NCBI RefSeq assembly: GCF_013415105.1 | Contig: NZ_JACCDF010000014.1 | Coordinates: 41,469-105,468 of the forward strand | Length of the DNA: 64,000 nt | Direction: 5' to 3' | Origin: Vreelandella salicampi | GTDB lineage: Bacteria > Pseudomonadota > Gammaproteobacteria > Pseudomonadales > Halomonadaceae | Shown: positions 32,739 to 41,831 of the stretch, one piece after another | Layout: every line of letters starts with the position of its first letter | How positions within the stretch are numbered: position 1 is the stretch's first letter | Made by a program: the position numbers and the translations under genes | Notes under the pieces: generated by a model | Told to the model about the DNA's origin: nothing | The model's database searches: none | Seen by the model: only the letters and a program-made list of their open reading frames with translations

Positions 32739-34244
32739 TCAGTGGGAGGGAAAGTTAAACTGTGCCGATTCTTGCGCACTTTCCTTCGGCCAGCGCTGAG
32801 AAATCGCCTTACGCCGAGTGTAAAAGCGCACCGAGTCAGGGCCGTAGGCGTGCAAGTCGCCAAACAGTGACTCTTTCCACCCACCGAAGCTATGGAAGGC
32901 TACTGGTACGGGTAGCGGCACGTTGATACCCACCATGCCGACTTCAATCTCATCGGCGAAGCGGCGTGCCGCCTCCCCTGCGCGGGTAAATAAGCAGGTG
33001 CCGTTACCATACTGGTGTGCATTGATGAGCTCAACGGCTTGATCGAAATCATCCACGCGAACGACACACAAAACGGGGCCAAATATCTCGTCTTGGTAAA
33101 TACGCATCGCTGACGTGACGTGATCAAATAGCGTCGCGCCAAGAAAGTATCCAGGGGCGTTTTCCACCAGCGGATGTTGGCGGCCGTCGAGTCTTAGTTC
33201 CGCGCCGGCCGATTCGCCTTGAGCGATATAGCCAGCCACCCGATCACGATGAGCCTCGTTCACCAACGCGCCCATATCCAACCCAGGCTCTGTTCCGGGC
33301 CCAATATTAAGGTGCTTCGCTTTTTCCGCAATTTTGTCTACCAGCACATCAGCGGTATTTTGACCCACACACACCACCACCGAAATCGCCATGCAGCGCT
33401 CACCGGCACTACCGTAAGCGGCGCCAATCAAGGTATTGGCCGCATTTTCAAGGTCAGCATCAGGCAGCACGACCGCATGATTTTTTGCTCCACCCAATGC
33501 TTGCACGCGCTTACCCAGTGCAGCACCGCGCTGATAAATCGCTTTGGCTACTGGAGTCGAGCCAACGAACGACAGCGCTTTAACGTTTGGGTGTTCGATG
33601 AGCGCGTCGGCGGCTTCACGGTCGCCCTGTACGACGCTAAACACGCCGGCTGGCAAGCCCGCCTCTTCAAGGAGTTCTGCCATTTTGATCGCCACCGAAG
33701 GCACTTGCTCTGACGGTTTCAGAATAAAGCAGTTGCCACACGCAATCGCCATGGGGAACATCCATAGTGGCACCATCGTGGGAAAGTTGAACGGTGTGAT
33801 GCCCGCGACGCCCCCCACAGGCTGATGGTTTGACCACGTATCAATGCCAGGTCCGGCGTTGTGAGAATACTCGCCCTTTAACAACTCAGGAATACCGCAG
33901 GCGTATTCGACATTCTCAATGCCGCGCTTGAGCTCTCCCATGGCATCTTCCAGCACTTTGCCATGTTCTTCGCTAATCAGCTCACATAGTGCCTCAGCGT
34001 CACGTTCTAGGAGCATTTTGAAGCGATACATGACCTGTACGCGTTTGCTAGGTGGCATATCACGCCAGGCAGGATACGCCGTTAGCGCTTTTTCCACGGC
34101 TGTATTCACCGTGTGCGTATCCGCCATTGCCACTTGGCGCACCGTTTTCCCAAACGCCGGGTCTACGACGGGTAAATAACGTGTTGCTTCTATAGGGTCC
34201 CCCCCTATCCAGTGGGGGACGGACTTAAGCGATGCATCGGTCAC
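32739..34244 (-). CDS. mmsA: CoA-acylating methylmalonate-semialdehyde dehydrogenase
   Basis: A 501-residue aldehyde dehydrogenase of the MmsA/IolA type, which oxidises methylmalonate semialdehyde or malonate semialdehyde to propionyl- or acetyl-CoA with NAD and CoA. The catalytic Cys is at about 284 (GSAGERCMAIS); the family-specific N-terminus (HWIGGDP) and NFPTMVPLWMFP, VFSVVQGD, FVGSTPVAK are present. It is the third gene of the operon oxygenase-M24-mmsA, 4 bp behind the M24 gene, and would handle a three-carbon semialdehyde released by that pathway. Confidence 0.93.
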   Translation of the reverse strand: MTDASLKSVPHWIGGDPIEATRYLPVVDPAFGKTVRQVAMADTHTVNTAVEKALTAYPAWRDMPPSKRVQVMYRFKMLLERDAEALCELISEEHGKVLEDAMGELKRGIENVEYACGIPELLKGEYSHNAGPGIDTWSNHQPVGGVAGITPFNFPTMVPLWMFPMAIACGNCFILKPSEQVPSVAIKMAELLEEAGLPAGVFSVVQGDREAADALIEHPNVKALSFVGSTPVAKAIYQRGAALGKRVQALGGAKNHAVVLPDADLENAANTLIGAAYGSAGERCMAISVVVCVGQNTADVLVDKIAEKAKHLNIGPGTEPGLDMGALVNEAHRDRVAGYIAQGESAGAELRLDGRQHPLVENAPGYFLGATLFDHVTSAMRIYQDEIFGPVLCVVRVDDFDQAVELINAHQYGNGTCLFTRAGEAARRFADEIEVGMVGINVPLPVPVAFHSFGGWKESLFGDLHAYGPDSVRFYTRRKAISQRWPKESAQESAQFNFPSH

Positions 34245-34248
34245 GGGG

Positions 34249-35532
34249 TTATACTTCCTTATTTAGCAGCTCGTCGTTGAAGGGGTAGCGTGAGAGTTTT
34301 TCGATACCGGTATCGGTAATCAACACCTCTTCTTCGAGTTTGACACCATCGGCCGCGCCGACCTCGCCAATATAGCTTTCGACCGACACCACCATGCCCG
34401 GCTCCAGAACACCGTCTTTGGAGAACCTATCGAAATCCATATGGTGTGCCACCAGCGGCGTTTCGCCGTGCATCCCTACGCCATGAATGATCGAGGGATA
34501 GCGGCGATCGATAAAGCGCTCGGGGATTTTCCAGGCTTGTTCGGCAATTTCACGGTAGCTAACGCCCGGTTTAAGCAAGCCCATGTTGTGGTGAACCTGG
34601 TCGTACGCCATGCGATAGATCTCGCGCTGATAGGCAGAAGGTTTGCCTGGCCCAACGTGGAACGTACGCGAGAAATCCGAATAGTAGCCGTGGCAGCCGA
34701 TGGTATCGGTATCCAGCGCGACCAGCTCGCCAGGGCGAATCTTGCGGTCGCTGGCCTCGTTGAACCAGGGGTTGGTGCGCGGCCCGGAAGAAAGAAGGCG
34801 GGTTTCGATAAACTCACCGCCGCCTTTGATCACTTCGCCGTACATGATCGCGAACAGTTCGTTTTCGGTGATGCCCGGTTTAATCGCGGCTTCGACTTCT
34901 GCCACGGCGGCTTCACTGGCGGCCATCGACTGCGCCAGGCAGGCAATTTCCTCGGGCGTTTTGATGCGGCGACAGTGCAGCGTGTCCTGCATGCAGTCAT
35001 AAACATCAAGCCCCTGCGCTTCTAACGCCCGCGCGAGATTAAGCGCACAACGGTCAAGGCCGACTTTCTTATTACCCTTGCCGTGCTCCTTAACCAGTTC
35101 GGCAATCTCGACACCAAAGGGGTCAGATGACATGCCGTCGCGCTGATTCACCGCCGACCACACCACCTTCGAAGTGCGCGCCTCATCGATGGTCTCAAGC
35201 CAGGTGGAGACGTGCGCACTGCCGGGGTATTCAAACAGAATAATCGGCCCTTCCAGCGGTACGTAAACGTAACGCGTGGAGTTTCGCAGGAAGTAACCAA
35301 ACATATTGCGCGACCCTGTCGCGTAGCGCTGGTTATTGGGGTCAAACAGCACCAATGCCGCATAGCCTTCTTCCGCCATCATGGCACGCAGGCGCTCGAG
35401 GCGTCCGGCTCGCAGCTGCTTCGGATCAAAGGCCGTGGGTATGCTATCGCCGTTGGCCATTGGCGCCGACGGCACCACAGGGATCTGATCCGGTTCGTTA
35501 TCGGTAAGATTTTCGCTTTCAACAATACTCAT
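34249..35532 (-). CDS. M24-fold enzyme related to DMSP lyase DddP
   Basis: A 427-residue pita-bread (M24/creatinase) fold protein: N-terminal domain to about 190, then the metal-binding domain with GGEFIETRLLSSGPRTNPWF, LDTDTIG, SDFSRTF, HGVGMHGE and KLEEEVLI. Six metal ligands are in place (Asp274, Asp276, Asp286, His350, Glu385, Glu400). These blocks resemble DMSP lyase DddP strongly. From memory of DddP, its catalytic Asp377 aligns with Gly356 here and Trp95 with Tyr80, while Tyr366 is kept (Tyr345). So a related hydrolase or lyase with another substrate is more likely than DMSP cleavage. Second gene of a three-gene operon. Confidence 0.82.
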   Translation of the reverse strand: MSIVESENLTDNEPDQIPVVPSAPMANGDSIPTAFDPKQLRAGRLERLRAMMAEEGYAALVLFDPNNQRYATGSRNMFGYFLRNSTRYVYVPLEGPIILFEYPGSAHVSTWLETIDEARTSKVVWSAVNQRDGMSSDPFGVEIAELVKEHGKGNKKVGLDRCALNLARALEAQGLDVYDCMQDTLHCRRIKTPEEIACLAQSMAASEAAVAEVEAAIKPGITENELFAIMYGEVIKGGGEFIETRLLSSGPRTNPWFNEASDRKIRPGELVALDTDTIGCHGYYSDFSRTFHVGPGKPSAYQREIYRMAYDQVHHNMGLLKPGVSYREIAEQAWKIPERFIDRRYPSIIHGVGMHGETPLVAHHMDFDRFSKDGVLEPGMVVSVESYIGEVGAADGVKLEEEVLITDTGIEKLSRYPFNDELLNKEV

Positions 35533-35586
35533 GGTATCTCTCGCGTCAGGTTTGGGTTCGCATAACGGGGAACGTTCAAACGTTTC

Positions 35587-36468
35587 TTAGTCGGCTAGGC
35601 TATCGCTACGCTGCATGCCGTCTTTAAGGATTTGTTCATGAACCGGCGCCATGCGACCGAAAATACGCTCAGCACGTTCCGGACGACCGATAAACCCAGG
35701 CTCTTTAGCGTAGGCAAAAATCACAGTGTGACGCTCTTTATCGCCCTCAACCGGCGTGACACGGTGGAGAGAGTAGCGCCCAAAGAATACCTGCAAGTCC
35801 CCCGGCTGGAGATCCAGCGCTTTCAAGCGTGAGCGGTCACCGTCGATGACTTTTTCTACTTCATCAAAGTTTTCCCCCTCGGGGCTACGGATGCCCGGCA
35901 CGTACTCGAAACGACCACCGCTATGCGATTGACGCGTCATCAGCGTGACGATGAACTCGTTGGTGTCGTAATGCCATGGGTGCTGGCAGCCTTCGCGCAA
36001 CACGTTTACCACTAAGTCAGCCAACGGATCGGCGTACTGATGAATTTCCTCCATGCCAACCACGGCCCCGATAAAGCGCTGAAACTCCGGGTTTTCATAT
36101 ACCTGGCGGATAATGGTGTCACCATCGATACAGTCCCCGGCCACAAAACCATTGGTGCGATCATCAAAACGATTTTTTGGATGGCTGGCTGGCAGCGAGG
36201 GGTCTCCTTCACTGTTATACGGGTTCGTCTCGGTTTGGTTGTAATGAGCATCGGGCGATAACCGTTCAGTTTCCCGTTCAAGACGTGCTAGCGCCTCCTC
36301 GGGAACAAAGTTTTTAAGCACGACGCAGCCATCTTCGTCTAACTGACGGCGGCATTGTGCGATTAGCGTCCGTCCGGTTTCGCTGTCCAGCGCATTAAGA
36401 GGATAGGTTTTGAGATCGATAAGGCCATCTAATGCATTCGCCGATGGAGCAACCGCGGTCGCTTGCAT
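35587..36468 (-). CDS. Fe(II)/2-oxoglutarate-dependent oxygenase (HalD/PhyH-like)
   Basis: A 293-residue oxygenase with a double-stranded beta-helix core. The iron triad reads His166-x-Asp168 (HPWHYDTNEF) and His235 (YSLHRVTP); Arg246 (ERHTVIFAY) should bind 2-oxoglutarate. The Asp is present, so it should hydroxylate or desaturate rather than halogenate, although the overall pattern recalls the HalD/BesD amino-acid group. First gene of the operon, followed 54 bp later by the DddP-like gene and then mmsA, and divergent from a LysR regulator. The substrate is probably a small amine or betaine. Confidence 0.85.
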   Translation of the reverse strand: MQATAVAPSANALDGLIDLKTYPLNALDSETGRTLIAQCRRQLDEDGCVVLKNFVPEEALARLERETERLSPDAHYNQTETNPYNSEGDPSLPASHPKNRFDDRTNGFVAGDCIDGDTIIRQVYENPEFQRFIGAVVGMEEIHQYADPLADLVVNVLREGCQHPWHYDTNEFIVTLMTRQSHSGGRFEYVPGIRSPEGENFDEVEKVIDGDRSRLKALDLQPGDLQVFFGRYSLHRVTPVEGDKERHTVIFAYAKEPGFIGRPERAERIFGRMAPVHEQILKDGMQRSDSLAD

Positions 36469-36498
36469 GAAAACTACTCCTGTCGAATTAACGAATAT

Positions 36499-36550
36499 TG
36501 TCTTAAATGAGGTCGTTTGAATGAGGTCACGTTAAATAACGTTTTAGACA
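36499..36550. promoter_or_regulatory. Operator region between oxygenase operon and LysR gene
   Basis: The divergent gap has a near-perfect inverted repeat TGTCTTAAA (36499-36507) / TTTTAGACA (36542-36550), two direct copies of ATGAGGTC between them, and a palindrome ACGTTAAATAACGT (36529-36542). This is the usual place for LysR-type binding; which element is used cannot be told. Confidence 0.5.
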
Positions 36551-36620
36551 GAGTAGTGACGGATACCTCATAATAGAAATGAATAGTTGAGATACCACCC
36601 ATTTAAAAGGCTCATGCACT

Positions 36621-37490
36621 ATGGATACGGATTTACTCCGCGCCTTCGTCACCGTGGCGGAATGCCAAGGGTTTAGCGCCGCTGGCAAGGTACTACATCG
36701 AACCCAGTCCGCGATGAGCCTGCAAATAAAGCGCCTTGAAGATCAGATGCGTCAACCGCTCTTTGAGCGCACTAGCCGTAGCGTGTTGCTAACGGCCGCC
36801 GGAGAGCGTTTGCTGCCCTACGCACGCCACATGCTCAAGTTAGAAGATGAAGCCAAAGATTTACTTAAGGGTGGGACGCATGGCGAAATCATTCGGCTAG
36901 GCACCTCTGAAGAACAAGCGGCTACCTACTTACCCGATCTGCTGCCACGCTTTTCAGCGCAGTTTCCCCATATTCAGCTAGAAGTACAGTGCGATATCAG
37001 CGATGCGCTGGTGAAGCGCTTTCAGGAGGGGCTGCTGGATGTTGTGCTATCGGTGAGACATAAGCCCACCCAGTCAGGGCAACTACTCGGTTGGGAGCCA
37101 ATGGTGTGGGTAGTTGCTGAGCATGCCCCGCTGACGCAATGGCCAACATTGCCACTGGCCTTAAACCCCGAAGGCTGCATTTTTCGTGCGCATGCGTTGT
37201 CAGCACTCGGGCGAGAGGAGAAACGCTGGGAGCTTCGCTACGTCAGCCAATCCCCAACCGGCATTAATGTCCCCGTGCAAAACGGGCTTGCACTCACTGT
37301 TAAAACACCGCGCAGTGTACCGCCAGGCTGTCGAATCGTGACAGAAGCCGATGGATTGCCTGACCTGGGGCATGTGGAAATAGAGCTTCACCAGCGCCCA
37401 GGGCATTCCAGCGAAGCGTTTGAAGCATTTTGCCAAGCGTTGGAAGCAGTCGTTACCCAGCATGACGCCATTGCATGCCTTGGTGACTGA
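36621..37490 (+). CDS. LysR-family transcription regulator
   Basis: A 289-residue regulator: N-terminal winged helix-turn-helix (about 1-60; LLRAFVTVAECQGFSAAGKVLHRTQSAMSLQIKRLEDQ) and a periplasmic-binding-protein-like effector domain (about 90-285). It is divergent from the oxygenase-M24-mmsA operon across 150 bp and most likely controls it in response to the substrate or an intermediate. Confidence 0.92.
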   Translation: MDTDLLRAFVTVAECQGFSAAGKVLHRTQSAMSLQIKRLEDQMRQPLFERTSRSVLLTAAGERLLPYARHMLKLEDEAKDLLKGGTHGEIIRLGTSEEQAATYLPDLLPRFSAQFPHIQLEVQCDISDALVKRFQEGLLDVVLSVRHKPTQSGQLLGWEPMVWVVAEHAPLTQWPTLPLALNPEGCIFRAHALSALGREEKRWELRYVSQSPTGINVPVQNGLALTVKTPRSVPPGCRIVTEADGLPDLGHVEIELHQRPGHSSEAFEAFCQALEAVVTQHDAIACLGD

Positions 37491-37769
37491 CCCCGAGTCA
37501 CTGAGGTAACCAAACAGAGACATTACAGGCGGAAAAAACAAAAAAACCAGTAACGTCTTAATATAAAAAGTTTTAACTATCCTGCTTGCTTCATTTCTAA
37601 TTATCTTTAACCACTCAAAAATTACAAAAATTTAACATTCCACAAAACTACGCCATAATTAGAAACAACGCTATGTACTTGCATTCCATCACCTTAGCGT
37701 TGCTTTCTTTATTATGCATTTCAGTAAATTAGAATATAAAAGTAAAGATGACTTCCACTAGGAACTATC
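37491..37769. other. AT-rich gap before the sigma-54 regulator
   Basis: About 280 bp of clearly lower GC than its surroundings, with runs of A and T. I see no gene and no -24/-12 promoter in it. The composition shift marks the left edge of the putative amyloid locus and suggests acquired DNA. Confidence 0.5.
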
Positions 37770-37775
37770 TTGCAT

Positions 37776-39203
37776 ATGAATAAACAAAAAATTTTTATGA
37801 ATATGGAAGATGAGCCTATAACGACACTGCCGAGAAAGCTTCTGATCATGGGGTGCGAATCCCATGGGTATGATATTGCCGAAGCTTTGGAAAACGCTCT
37901 ATGGAATGTCAGGCATGCCCGGAACCAACAGGAAGCCAGCTCCATTATAGAAAATGACGGCAGATCTCTTACGGCCATAGCCATAATAAATAATACTGAT
38001 TCACGGCAGCTAGAAGACCTACAGGGACTGATAGATATGCACCCGGAGATAGCGTTGCTAGCTGTGGTGGATCCCTCCTCGCTTCAAGTGGAGCGAGTCC
38101 GCCGACTTATCCACCAATATTTCTTTGCCTTTTTAACGCTTCCCCTGGACCCTATCAAAGCCCAACACCTCCTTGAAGCAGCATGGGAGATGACTCTCCT
38201 GTCATCTCCCTCTCCGAACCCATTCCGAGACGAAGACTTGGGAATGGTAGGCAGCTCACCGGTAATGCAAAGCCTTTACCGCTCCATCTATCGAATTGCA
38301 AAAGTAGATGCACCGGTACTGGTAACCGGGGAGTCGGGCACAGGGAAGGAACTTATCGCACGGGCGATCCACGACCAATCACCAAGAAGAAATGGCCCCT
38401 TCAACGCTATCAACTGCGGTGCATTACCCCCAGGGCTGATCCAGTCTGAACTATTCGGCCATGAAAAGGGGGCATTCACCGGCGCAGGCCAACGCAAATT
38501 CGGCATTATTGAATCCACCAGTGGTGGCACCCTTTTTCTGGATGAAATAGGCGATTTACCCTTGGATATGCAGGTCAGTCTTCTGCGGTTTCTGGAGAAT
38601 AATCACGTTTTTCGTCTTGGCAGTCTGAAAGAAGTCAAGGTCGACGTAAGGGTCCTCGCTGCTACACACGTAAACCTTGAGGCGGCTATTGAACATGGAA
38701 CATTTCGTGAAGACCTCTACCACAGACTAAATGTACTTCAGTTGACGCCCCCTCCCCTTCGCGAACGTCGCGAAGATATCGAAGAGATAGCAAACTTTTT
38801 CTTCAAAAAATACCGCACGGAGAAAGCCACAAAAGTGAAGGGCTTCAACCAAGAAAGCCTTCTCTTGATGCGCCAGCATTCATGGCCGGGCAATATCCGA
38901 GAACTGATCAATAGAGTCCGAAGGGCCATGGTGATGTGCGACCAGCGCCTGATCAGACCAGAGGATCTTGGTCTGGAGCGTAGGCAAAGCCCATCTCGTG
39001 GCCAAGTCACCTTGGAGCAGGCTCGTGACCTGGCAGAACAGAGCGCCATCAGAGCATCCTTGGCTCGCAATAAGTATCAAGTACAGCATTCGGCCTGTGA
39101 GCTGGATGTTTCACGGGCGACTTTGTACAGGCTGATCGAGAAGCACGGGATCGACCGGCCATTAGGAAAAGACCCTCAAATAGCAAGGGGAACCACACCA
39201 TGA
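37776..39203 (+). CDS. Sigma-54-dependent transcription activator
   Basis: About 475 residues: an atypical receiver-like N-terminal domain (about 20-140) without a clear phosphorylated Asp, as in VpsR/FleQ-like activators; an AAA+ domain with Walker A GESGTGKE, the sigma-54 contact loop GAFTGA, and LFLDEIGDLP; and a Fis-type helix-turn-helix at the end (NKYQVQHSACELDVSRATLYRLIEKHGI). It should activate RNA polymerase carrying sigma-54. TTG 37770 has better spacing from AGGA than ATG 37776. Its stop overlaps the next gene (ATGA). A sigma-54 promoter lies before the Gly-rich gene at the other end of this locus. Confidence 0.9.
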   Translation: MNKQKIFMNMEDEPITTLPRKLLIMGCESHGYDIAEALENALWNVRHARNQQEASSIIENDGRSLTAIAIINNTDSRQLEDLQGLIDMHPEIALLAVVDPSSLQVERVRRLIHQYFFAFLTLPLDPIKAQHLLEAAWEMTLLSSPSPNPFRDEDLGMVGSSPVMQSLYRSIYRIAKVDAPVLVTGESGTGKELIARAIHDQSPRRNGPFNAINCGALPPGLIQSELFGHEKGAFTGAGQRKFGIIESTSGGTLFLDEIGDLPLDMQVSLLRFLENNHVFRLGSLKEVKVDVRVLAATHVNLEAAIEHGTFREDLYHRLNVLQLTPPPLRERREDIEEIANFFFKKYRTEKATKVKGFNQESLLLMRQHSWPGNIRELINRVRRAMVMCDQRLIRPEDLGLERRQSPSRGQVTLEQARDLAEQSAIRASLARNKYQVQHSACELDVSRATLYRLIEKHGIDRPLGKDPQIARGTTP

Positions 39204-40276
39204 TACGAAATAAAAAGAACTTGGTTTATGTCGGCGGTCTGCTATCGCTTTTCAGCGTTCCCCCCATTCTGGCGCAGGATAATATCCAGCCAGTCGGCCA
39301 GGAGCCTGAGGAACGGGAAGTCCAACCGGACGTCCAGGCCATAGCTGAATATGGCGGCGTATTGACGCCCAAGGGCAGGCTGGTATTGGAACCGGAGTTC
39401 CAGTATTCCCACGAGAGCATCAACAGGATGACATTCCAGGGTGTGGAGGTATTGAGTACCCTATTGATCGGTGTGTTCACGGCAGAGGATGTCGATCGGG
39501 ACAACTACACGGCCGCTTTAACAGGCCGACTAGGCTTCACCGACCGACTGGAACTGGAGATGAAGGTACCCTATGTCTACCGGGATGAGTCGAACCGCGT
39601 CACCGTTTCTGAAGTCGACCCCGACTTCACGCTGAATCGTGAGCTATCCAATGATGCACTAGGCGATATCGAGTTGGCCGCCCACTACCAGCTCAACCGT
39701 GGTCTTAATGGCATGCCCTATTTCATCGGCAACCTGCGCTACAAGAGCACTACCGGCGAGGGGCCCTTCGATATCCGCCGCAACAGCGCCGGAACTCCAT
39801 TGGAACTGACCACCGGCACGGGCTTCCAATCTATCGAACCCAGCATCACCATGCTGTTTCCCTCTGCACCGGCCGTATACTTCGCCAATCTTGGCTATGT
39901 GTTTCACTTGGAAGATGATATTAACCAGCAAGTTACCCAGGGTGAAGACGACCTTTTCATCGGTGATGTCGACCCTGGAGATGCCGTGCGACTTAGCTTC
40001 GGTATGGCCTACTCCATTAACCCGAAAACGTCTTTCACGCTGGGCTACAAAAACGATTTTATCGGCAAGACCAAGACAAAATATGTCAACAACACTAGCG
40101 GCACTACTACTCAGGTGAGTTCCAACACCCTGAACGTCGGATCCCTGCTGCTCGGATGGAGCTACCAGATTAATCCCGATGTCTCGGTCAACCTGGGCCT
40201 AGAGCTGGGTATCACCGATGATGCACCGGACACGACTCTGAGCCTTCGCATGCCCATCGGCATGGGCATCTTCTAG
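39200..40276 (+). CDS. Outer-membrane beta-barrel protein (FapF/transporter-like)
   Basis: A 358-residue protein with a signal peptide (cleavage about LA-QD at residue 26), a short acidic and Pro-rich linker, and then alternating hydrophobic strands ending in Phe (MPIGMGIF), typical of an outer-membrane barrel. The pattern LTPKGRLVLEPEFQYSH ... LEMKVPYVYRDE ... LGDIELAAHYQL fits the MetA-pathway-type transporter group. Its 4-bp overlap with the sigma-54 activator and its closeness to a C39 peptidase and secreted proteins suggest the secretion pore of a Fap-like system. Confidence 0.8.
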   Translation: MIRNKKNLVYVGGLLSLFSVPPILAQDNIQPVGQEPEEREVQPDVQAIAEYGGVLTPKGRLVLEPEFQYSHESINRMTFQGVEVLSTLLIGVFTAEDVDRDNYTAALTGRLGFTDRLELEMKVPYVYRDESNRVTVSEVDPDFTLNRELSNDALGDIELAAHYQLNRGLNGMPYFIGNLRYKSTTGEGPFDIRRNSAGTPLELTTGTGFQSIEPSITMLFPSAPAVYFANLGYVFHLEDDINQQVTQGEDDLFIGDVDPGDAVRLSFGMAYSINPKTSFTLGYKNDFIGKTKTKYVNNTSGTTTQVSSNTLNVGSLLLGWSYQINPDVSVNLGLELGITDDAPDTTLSLRMPIGMGIF

Positions 40277-40295
40277 CCAAAGGCGAAAACACGAC

Positions 40296-40320
40296 GGCTG
40301 CCAAATCGGCAGCCGATTTT
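40296..40320. terminator. Bidirectional terminator between barrel gene and secreted-protein operon
   Basis: A 7-bp perfect stem GGCTGCC / GGCAGCC (8-bp with flanks) with a 5-nt loop, then GATTTTT on the plus strand. Confidence 0.75.
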
Positions 40321-40323
40321 TAC

Positions 40324-41031
40324 CTATTGGCGCAGGATACCCGAAAATGAGTCAACAATAGACGCCCGCAGTTTGGCTGCTTTCAATGCCCCAATGTTGT
40401 TGAGTCGCACGTCGATTTTGATTTGCTGCTGTATAACCCGCCCGGAGGCATTACTCACCACACCACTGACGATGGCGTTTTGTGTGATATTGTGCAAAGC
40501 CGCCGTAAAGCCTTTGGGATCGTTCAGAGCCACGCCGGAAAAATCAGCCAGGCCTGAAAGCTCGACACCTGCGGGGGTCATGTCGGTTATAGAAAGCCCA
40601 GTACCGGGCCCTACTTGATTCGCTGAAAGAGAGGGATCTCGGAACGTCTGAGACACGATATCCACGCCTGCCTTCGTGAAGTTCACAACCGAGATCAGCT
40701 CGATACTATTATCGATCATCGTCTGCAGCCTAGCCCCAAAATCCACGTCGAGCCCACCAACATTGAACCCAGCCCGCATCTGATCGAGTTCATTCTCGGC
40801 GATGACGGTTCCTCGATAGAAGTCATCCCTCACCACAGACAGTAACAAGATCTCAGTATAGAGAGTCACCGGTACCTGATAATCAAAGTCATGCGCCCAT
40901 TGCCTATTTACTGCATGTGCATCATGTTCTACCAGAGGGGCCGCCTGAGCTCCCGCAGTCGCCAGCACCAACAGGGCGCCTATCCACCGTTTTCCACTTA
41001 CCCTTTGCATAATCCTAGCGCGCGACAGCAT
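40324..41031 (-). CDS. Secreted protein of the Fap-like locus (FapE-sized)
   Basis: About 235 residues with a signal peptide (cleavage about AQA-AP, residue 31), no domain I recognise and a mixed alpha/beta look. Contains DNSIELISVVNFTKAGVDIVSQTFRD and a C-terminal segment DVRLNNIGALKAAKLRASIVDSF. Length and position match FapE in Pseudomonas amyloid operons, but I see no sequence proof. ATG 41031 lies eight bases behind AAGGAG; ATG 41037 is too close to it. Last gene of the minus-strand operon, 15 bp after the C39 peptidase. Confidence 0.72.
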   Translation of the reverse strand: MLSRARIMQRVSGKRWIGALLVLATAGAQAAPLVEHDAHAVNRQWAHDFDYQVPVTLYTEILLLSVVRDDFYRGTVIAENELDQMRAGFNVGGLDVDFGARLQTMIDNSIELISVVNFTKAGVDIVSQTFRDPSLSANQVGPGTGLSITDMTPAGVELSGLADFSGVALNDPKGFTAALHNITQNAIVSGVVSNASGRVIQQQIKIDVRLNNIGALKAAKLRASIVDSFSGILRQ

Positions 41032-41046
41032 CTTCATATCTCCTTA

Positions 41047-41787
41047 TCACCGACCCATCTCATTGCTGGCAGGTAGTGTCAACAGGCTGGCACCAATGCT
41101 GATGCGGTTCACACCTCTCGACAGCGGTGAGTCGGGGCGTACAGCCCAATCCTGCTCATGGTTAAAGTGGTTACGGGCAATCTCGATCGCTTCGCGCACC
41201 CCCAGAACCGATCCGTTCCACAGCATCTCGAAGTACTCCCTTGGCAACACCTGGGTACCTGCCGCGGGATCTCCCACCAGAATATTGTCGGCATCAATGC
41301 CCTTGACGACAACGAAATGCTTGTAGCCCCCGGTGTTTACCATGGTGATGGCCGGCACCCCGATTTGCAGAAAGTCATCCAAGCTGATCCTGAACCCATC
41401 GGCATTGAGCCCTTGGGCATCCAGATAACGCTTCATGTCCAGCATGGAAAAGCCGTGTTGCTGTATCTGCTCAGCGTCCCCAGCTCGTATCATGCTCTCG
41501 AAGACCTCTGCCTCGGTGGTTTCACGCTGGTAATGGAAAGTCAGTAGCGTTGCAACGGATGCGGAACCACAGCTGAAGTCGTACTGCTGCCGAATCACTC
41601 TGTCCCAGCCTTTCTCCTGCAGGCTTTTAGCCCCCACCTGAAAACTTCCGAAACGATTAGTAATGGCCACTTGGCCGGCATGGGCCATCAAGGTGCTTCC
41701 AGTAAGCAGCAGTGATGCCATACCACAGCAGAGTTGCTTAAACAGTTGCCTGGACAGTTGTTTGGAAAGATGCCTGGACAGTTTCAT
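41047..41787 (-). CDS. Secreted C39-family cysteine peptidase (FapD-like)
   Basis: A 246-residue protein with a signal peptide (cleavage about AHA-GQ at residue 38) and a C39 bacteriocin-processing-like peptidase domain. The triad is visible: Cys73 in QYDFSCGSASVATLL, His158 in GGYKHFVVVKG, Asp174 in VGDPAAG. It is not fused to an ABC transporter, unlike bacteriocin exporters, which is the arrangement of FapD. It may trim amyloid subunits or the pore in the periplasm. The gene lies 44 bp downstream of the small secreted protein gene; AGGAG precedes ATG 41787. Confidence 0.85.
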   Translation of the reverse strand: MKLSRHLSKQLSRQLFKQLCCGMASLLLTGSTLMAHAGQVAITNRFGSFQVGAKSLQEKGWDRVIRQQYDFSCGSASVATLLTFHYQRETTEAEVFESMIRAGDAEQIQQHGFSMLDMKRYLDAQGLNADGFRISLDDFLQIGVPAITMVNTGGYKHFVVVKGIDADNILVGDPAAGTQVLPREYFEMLWNGSVLGVREAIEIARNHFNHEQDWAVRPDSPLSRGVNRISIGASLLTLPASNEMGR

Positions 41788-41831
41788 GGCACGTCATCTC
41801 CTGGCTGGAAAACCGCGAACCCGACCAAGCC

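Noticed and set aside
34249..35532. Naming the M24 gene dddP (DMSP lyase) or doeA (ectoine hydrolase)
   Set aside because: Key DddP residues appear replaced (Gly356, Tyr80) and the sequence does not follow the ectoine hydrolase pattern I recall; no doeB or other ectoine genes are adjacent.
35587..36468. Halogenase function for the HalD/BesD-like oxygenase
   Set aside because: The iron-binding Asp (HYD) is present; halogenases of this group have Gly or Ala there.
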